Positions 58,862 to 64,000 of a DNA stretch of 64,000 nucleotides are shown here, piece by piece (position 1 is the first letter of the stretch; every line of letters begins with the position of its first letter). Source of the DNA: Taiwanofungus camphoratus. Taxonomy: Eukaryota > Basidiomycota > Agaricomycetes > Polyporales > Taiwanofungaceae. The position numbers and the translations under genes are program-made. The stretch is from assembly GCA_003999685.1 (NCBI GenBank), contig CP021222.1, positions 682,001-746,000 of the forward strand, in the 5' to 3' direction. The notes under the pieces were generated by a model. It made no database searches and had not been told where the DNA came from. It saw only the letters and a list, made by a program, of their open reading frames with translations.

Positions 58862-61108
58862 TCTACGCGGCGAGATTCCTGGCACCAAGCTCGGGCTTGT
58901 AGTTCTTACTCGATCTCAAAATTTCTGGAAATGGATTGCACGTGGCTTTATTTGCACACGCTTTGGCTTGCCTGACGCTTGTCCAGGCTTGTCCTTCAAT
59001 TTGGTTCTCTGCGCATCTCGGTAACTCTCGTCTCCTTCAAGATAAGCAACCTTAGTGATATTCGATTCTTATCTCTACGGATAGTGAATCCATTCCCAGT
59101 GTTCTGCCTGGCCGAGACTGTTTTCTGATAACCATCAATGTGTGATTCTTACGGCACCACCAGACTTTCCCCATCCATTCGCGTCGAAGCCGCGTCTGAC
59201 AGTGTACTATTGTTATAGCAAATGATCACGCCTTTGCGAAGGCAGCTACGGTCAACTTGGCCTCGATAGACTCCTCGCATCGGATTGTCCAGGAGTTCTG
59301 TAAAGCCGACGAAGCCAACGCTCGTCATCAGAACCTACGCTTGGACAAGCTCAAGTGAGGGCCCTGTTCCTGACAGATTTCCTGACGCAGTAAACCCCAC
59401 GTTCGCGGACATGATCTTCATCGACATCTGCGAATAGAATCTATGAACAGCATGCATTCAGTGTTGGTGGCCACACCCTGGCAACGTCAAAGTTCCTCAT
59501 CAGGATTGAGACGATCGGTACAGCTCGTCATACTCCACAAAGACTGGGTTGTTAGTCTGCGCCAGCTCTGATAATGTTTTCTGGGCCTGCCTTCCTGCGG
59601 GCTTCCGATGACCAGCTGCATTAGATTCGGCTCGCCGCTGGCCGTTCGATGGATGGAGAGCTCTTGTAGGTGCCCATGACTTGAAACATTCGTATCTTGT
59701 AGCCAAGTCAATCTCTACGCACTATACCTGTGCACATGATAGACGTACATAGGCTGGCTCCTGCAGGCTCCATCCTGTTGGCCACTCACCACGTCATTTT
59801 CCCGCCTGTCTGGAGACCCGCGAGGCTGGTCTGCGATATGGAACATTTGTCTGGAGCAGAAGTTGGTATCTTTGTCATTTGATGAGGCGTCTTGCTATCT
59901 GTGGTAAGTGAGTGCAATCCATGAGGTTGAGGGTGCTGCTGTGGGATGGATACGTTTCGCGCTTGCTTTTCGGGTCTTTCATGCCTCTTTGCAGATGGGC
60001 CGTTAAGAGAGGCTTGGTTATCGTGATACCGCGGATATCCAGGGCGTCACGTCTCCAATCCAGCGCAGTGGAACGATATGTAAAGGGTATCAGCACGAAG
60101 TCGGATTGCTCCTACTGCAATCAATCACTTGTTCCGTCCGTGCTGACTGGATAACAACTTTGGGCACCTGACAGGGCACTATTGACTGTATCTCGTACAT
60201 CGCATTCGATTTTACCTACAGACCTTCTCCCGGAGTCCCGGGATGCTATCCTGGAGCGCTTGTTTGCATTTTTTGACACGGAACGTGAGAGGTCTCGCCG
60301 CATCGTTTACTTCATAGAGGTGTGTTTGAACTTTGTTGCTCACAACGGGCTCCGGAGTTCGAGTTCGCCAATGCACGGAATGGAACGTAATTCTGACCCA
60401 TGACCACAGCTCATGAAACGGCGTACATAAAACACCAAGCCTAAAAGGTCAGTTTGGTCGAACTTGTCGAGGCCTCTTGCCGTTGTGGGGCTGATGACTT
60501 GTGATGACTCGGCTCGAGGAATGATGTTCGGTTGTATGCCACGTACGCGATTCACCCCGCAGGCCAATTCGCCGTTCATGACGAGCTTCGTTATTGCTAC
60601 CTCATGTATTCTGTGCGCGTCTCGCGTTCGGGATTGCTGTCAGTTGACTTTAAGCCTGGCGTAAGAAGGGACATATCAACGCTGCATGGGGCAGATGTAA
60701 CCGCGCTCTAGCGGCCGTATGATAGACATATGTGCCCTGCTGAAAGGAGAACTGCATCTTGCTAGAGGGGTTGATCCGGCTGTCTTCGGCTGTGGACCAC
60801 CGCAGGAGCTCGAGGCGCCAGAGCGATTTGAGGGCGGAGTGACAGAAAGAGGAAGCCCGCAAGGCATGTGATCTGCAACTCCGAGATCCTGGTGGCCGCG
60901 AGATTCCTCCGGTCCTTCATCCCGTCCTATGGCCAATCTGCCCCTCCTGCTCTACTATATAACCTAGCGCACTCTGTTCTCTATTCTTATTCTATTCCAA
61001 CTTTTTTTTTCGCATCTTTCGCCTCAACAAAGTTGCCGAGCCCTATCCTTTACTACTGCCTCTGCTTTGCTTCGTGTCTCCCTCATCTCTATCCTCCTCT
61101 TCCCCGCG
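58862..61108. other. 2.2-kb stretch without an assignable gene; two coding-like fragments
   Basis: It contains the POL5 promoter (left) and the promoter of the small gene at 61109 (right). Plus-strand segments near 59230-59358 (reading FAKAATVNLASIDSSHRIVQ) and 60180-60320 (reading LLPESRDAILERLFAFFDTE, followed by a GTGTGT donor-like site) look like exons by codon pattern and borders, but I could not join them into one ORF or name a family. They may be remnants of one gene. Confidence 0.4.
60954..60961 (+). promoter_or_regulatory. TATA box with downstream CT-rich tract for the gene at 61109
   Basis: CTATATAA is followed by roughly 140 bp of C/T-rich sequence leading to the start codon. TATA plus pyrimidine tract is the classic arrangement of strongly expressed fungal genes. 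Confidence 0.55.
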
Positions 61109-61546
61109 ATGTCGCAGCCCGTCTTCTCGTCGTTTGATCCCCTTGCGACGCACCCATTCACCAACAACTCAGGGCTTATGCCAAAGCCCACCCCGCCGTC
61201 CCAAGTCCCCCACCCGATCCCTTCGCCCCTCAGGGCACTCAGCGGAGGTTCCTCTTTGACGCCGGGACAAATTCCTTCTCTCCCTGCTCACTCAATGTAT
61301 GCGCCCCAGCCCAAGCGAGCACCTTCTGGTTCGAAAGCTAGTTCGGGCGCGCCGCGGCCCATCTTCGTTCCCTTCCGCCCTGAGCGCTCCTCTCCGGAGC
61401 TCGATGACATCCTGTTGAAGAAGAAGGTCTCCGATGTCTTTGCGAACAAGAGTACATGGAGCATTGACCAGACGAGGGTGCCCATGCCATCTACTGTACC
61501 CTCGTCGATCACAGCTGGAAATGGACGAGGGGGAAAGGCGCAGTGA
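61109..61546 (+). CDS. Small proline/serine-rich protein of unknown function
   Basis: Intronless 145-aa ORF, MSQPVFSSFDPLATHPFTNN at the start. It is Pro/Ser-rich and probably disordered (PSPLRALSGGSSLTPGQIPS), with a better ordered C-terminal part containing PIFVPFRPERSSPELDDILL and KKKVSDVFANKSTWSIDQT. No signal peptide or membrane segment. The PERSSPELDDIL-x-KK pattern with a following W is likely the conserved core; I recognise it only as a type of small Agaricomycete hypothetical. A strong-looking promoter precedes it, so it may be well expressed. An upstream in-frame ATG (61067) would add 14 residues within the CT-rich leader and is unlikely. Confidence 0.65.
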   Translation: MSQPVFSSFDPLATHPFTNNSGLMPKPTPPSQVPHPIPSPLRALSGGSSLTPGQIPSLPAHSMYAPQPKRAPSGSKASSGAPRPIFVPFRPERSSPELDDILLKKKVSDVFANKSTWSIDQTRVPMPSTVPSSITAGNGRGGKAQ

Positions 61547-61902
61547 CGAAACAAACCGAGAATACCCCGAGCGATGTGTTATACCCAAGGTACATATCCT
61601 TTAATTACGTTCACCTATACGTATTTGACTTTCAATGCACAGTTAATGACTTGACGACATGATTGAGACTGCTATGAAGGCGGATATTTCTCGCCGAATT
61701 TTCTCTAGTATATTGAGAATCTATTCTGAGTTTTGGGTATGTCTGCTGGACATACCACTATCCAAGGGGCGCTTTAGTATATTGTGTATAGGGTAATTGA
61801 CCATCATCTCGGAGGAACGTGTCTACTTGCTACGCTATGCTCTCGTTTGGCCTCACTGTGAAATAGTACTGATTTGTAACTACTTGCACTTTCAACTGAA
61901 CC
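61547..61902. other. Intergenic, 356 bp
   Basis: 3' flank of the small gene and NTAQ1 promoter. Nothing else seen. Confidence 0.5.
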
Positions 61903-63086
61903 ATGTCCAAGAACGAAACTTGTCCCGTCGACGCTAACGTCGGAAGGGATGCTTATCATTCCGCTCCGCCTTTGCCGCCCAACAGCGTCTACACGAATTG
62001 TTATTGTGAGGAAAACATCTATCTACTCGCCCAGGTATTCTCTACGCGGGCTGAAAAAGACAAGAACTGGCCTTGGCTTGTGTATGCTGTCTTCATCTCG
62101 AACGACGATCAAACGGTCGGCAGTGCCTACCCTATCTCAGTGTATGCTTTCAGTACTGATCCGAGATACGAACTCTTGCTGCTAAGTAGGTCGCACTTTG
62201 GAATCAGAAGGCGGCCCGCAAAGATGTAGTCGTCTGGGATTACCATGTGGTCCTCGTCCTACTCCCTCGCGCACAAACGGAACCCAATGATCTAGGCCCG
62301 AACGGGTCTGAGGCTCGGGCTGAGAATGAGACTTGGGTATATGACTTCGACACCCGTCTCTCTGTCCCATGCAACTGGCTAGGCACGTCCCTTCTCGACA
62401 TGTGGCCATGCATCTGACACCCCTTGTACCCACATTTCACACTCGCATCAAATGCAAACAACCGCGAACGAACAGAGTACGTATACGGAACATTTCCGTA
62501 TGCATTCGACGCCATGTTCGCCGATCGCGTCAAGCAGGCGTATCACAGGTGCGTTGTTCGAGTATGATTGCGCTGTTGACGGGAGACTAATACGTACCGT
62601 GATATGCGATCATCTGTGCATGATTCGGTCTGCACTACAGCCTCTTCAGAGTCGTTCCTGCGGATATATATCTCGACCATTTTGCCTCTGATCGATCTCA
62701 CATGGTCAGTCCATATTCTCATTATATCTCACTGTCGCCGTAAAGACGTCCTGATCGAGCCATTGGACGAAAAGCTCATCAATCCTGCCAATGTTGAGGA
62801 TCAGGTCGGCCTGGACGGATACCAGTCGCCGTCAAGTACACCTCACGCACCAGATCCTCAACCATTCTACAGATCAGCGCCTCCTCGGTACCCACCACTG
62901 TGTGGGAGGAGAGCGCGGGAATTAGGCGTCACGCATAATCTGATGGACTCGTTCGTGGCGATGACTGCGGCTTCCGTGTCCTCATGCAGAAGAACAGATG
63001 CTGGAAAGGTCGATGCACAGCAAGGCTATGGCGAAGTGATGGATATAACCGGATTTGTGCACTGGTTGTCGGATGGAAGGGAGTAG
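61903..63086 (+). CDS. Protein N-terminal glutamine amidohydrolase (NTAQ1/WDYHV1 type)
   Basis: Converts N-terminal Gln of proteins to Glu, a step of the Arg/N-degron pathway. Exon 1 is 61903-62115 and contains YTNCYCEENIYLLAQVF with the catalytic Cys, then WLVYAVFISNDDQT. Exon 2 from 62190 contains VALWNQKAARKDVVVWDYHV with the catalytic His (the WDYHV motif that names the family) and WVYDFDTRLSVPCNWL with the catalytic Asp. Later exons give EYVYGTFPYAFDAMFADRV, FRVVPADIYLDHFASDRSHM and a C-terminal NLMDSFVAM...FVHWLSD block. The donor after NWL is GC (GCACGT). The intron after SHM is ambiguous: the phase-correct solution needs a weak GTCCAT donor and gives a very short intron. The extra loop between SHM and NLMDSF is Pro-rich and longer than in animals. 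Confidence 0.88.
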
Positions 63087-63452
63087 ACAGCTCAACAAAA
63101 CACACCCTTCTCAAAGTATGAGACGGTCTGCACACTTCGAATATAATGCCCAGTTCACTATTCTGGCTCGCAATTAGAAGGCAGTGAGAGAGACTCGCCG
63201 AGCACTGAGTGAGGGCAAAATTTGTTAGTTCGAGTTGAGATAGGTGCAAGAGGCAGTGTCACGAAGGTTCCGGATTGTGACGTGCTGTGTCACATTTTTG
63301 TCTATTCCTTCCTCCTCAACGTGCCCGTCGCCTACACCACAAGCGCTTCGGTCTTCCCTTGTCTCCCACTGCTTGCTGCGATACCGGTCAGTTCCATTAT
63401 ACTTACAAAGGGACGTTATTGAACCCTTTTCCGCTTAGAACTAGTCCCAACA
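63087..63452. other. Intergenic, 366 bp
   Basis: It ends in a C/T-rich leader (63300-63420) typical of fungal promoters for the gene starting at 63453. Confidence 0.5.
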
Positions 63453-64000
63453 ATGAACGGCCATAGCGGACCTAGTAACGGCGTGGCAATGGGAATGGTG
63501 GACACGAGGCAGGCAGGACCTTATGCGAGTCATCCGGGCCCGTCGACGAGTGCCGCGGGGACGCCTGTGGTGAACGGATATGCCCAGTGAGTTATAGTTG
63601 ATTCCGTGTATATGTTATGCCCTTGTTGTGTGGTGGTGAACGATTGATCGTGCACCTTGAATTCTTTCATGACAGCTGGAATCACAACAGAGCATGAAAT
63701 GTAACTGTCTGTGTGCCGCGTTACCTTCCTGTAGAGGGGCGCGTCTCTTGTACATCACTTGGGTTGTGCGGGTAGGGAGCTACAAACATTTCACGTATAC
63801 CTGCGGTGGAGCGTTGTATTTGAGTACGGAACGGGCGCCTTGACGGACTCTCATCGACGACTTCTTTGACTGTTTAGACTAATGCCGTATCAATTACACA
63901 ATGAAGATATTGTAAATCACTTGTATCATGCTGGATTTCAGACTGGTGTGCGTCTTGAATATTCTTTCTAATCTGCCTGACATGTGTACTAATGTCGTCC
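63453..64000 (+). CDS. N-terminus of a probable BTB/POZ-domain protein, truncated by window edge
   Basis: Exon 1 (63453-63586) starts MNGHSGPSNGVAMGMVDTRQ, Gly/Ser/Pro-rich. Intron 63587-63877 (GTGAGT...TTTAG, 291 bp, unusually long here) leads to exon 2 from 63878, reading LMPYQLHNEDIVNHLYHAGF then Q-T-G, where a new GTGCGT donor begins near 63946. The exon 2 sequence matches the opening of a conserved mushroom protein group in which a BTB-like domain follows. Assignment rests on about 25 residues, so it is tentative; the gene clearly continues to the right. Confidence 0.5.

Overview
The window is eukaryotic and almost certainly from a filamentous basidiomycete (Agaricomycetes; a wood-decay lineage such as Polyporales is plausible but not provable here). 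Genes are densely packed on both strands and are cut by many introns of about 45-80 bp with GT-AG (occasionally GC-AG) borders. The gene families are typical fungal ones. Exon structures were worked out by eye from splice sites, reading phase and remembered family consensus. No search was run.

Layout. 1-4.3 kb: the RNA polymerase I/III subunit AC40 (RPC40, minus strand, last codons off the left edge), a gene-poor 1.7 kb stretch, then a mitochondrial RsfS/MALSU1-type ribosome assembly factor (minus). 4.3-13.46 kb: a full-length Tad1-like LINE retrotransposon on the minus strand, with a 15-bp target-site duplication and a poly(A) tail, itself carrying a 1.6-kb LTR-like insertion. It landed in the roughly 415-bp promoter shared by the RsfS-like gene and SHR3 (13.55-14.38 kb, plus). 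15-25.4 kb: three paralogues of an Agaricomycete multi-pass membrane protein family (one dead, two intact) around a 14-exon cytochrome P450. 25.4-28.8 kb: a second, 5'-truncated copy of the same LINE, split by a 571-bp solo LTR.

29.2-41.4 kb: a MITE-like element, a UbiA-type membrane prenyltransferase/terpene cyclase gene and three more P450 genes. With the P450 at 20.2 kb this gives one UbiA enzyme plus four P450s in about 21 kb. It is the most interesting part of the window: a candidate terpenoid or meroterpenoid gene cluster, in which the UbiA enzyme would make a lipid scaffold at the ER membrane and the P450s would oxidise it. The P450s form two related pairs: 20.2 kb with 32.2 kb, and 36.4 kb with 39.3 kb.

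42.3-64 kb: compact housekeeping genes. These are LETM1/MDM38 (minus) divergent from an ALKBH1-type dioxygenase (plus), the F1-ATPase assembly chaperone ATP12 (minus), a decayed member of a conserved Agaricomycete family, the mismatch-repair gene MSH3 (plus) whose stop codon overlaps that of the nucleolar POL5/MYBBP1A gene (minus), a 2.2-kb stretch without an assignable gene, a small proline-rich protein, an NTAQ1-type N-terminal glutamine amidase, and the start of a probable BTB-domain protein running off the right edge.
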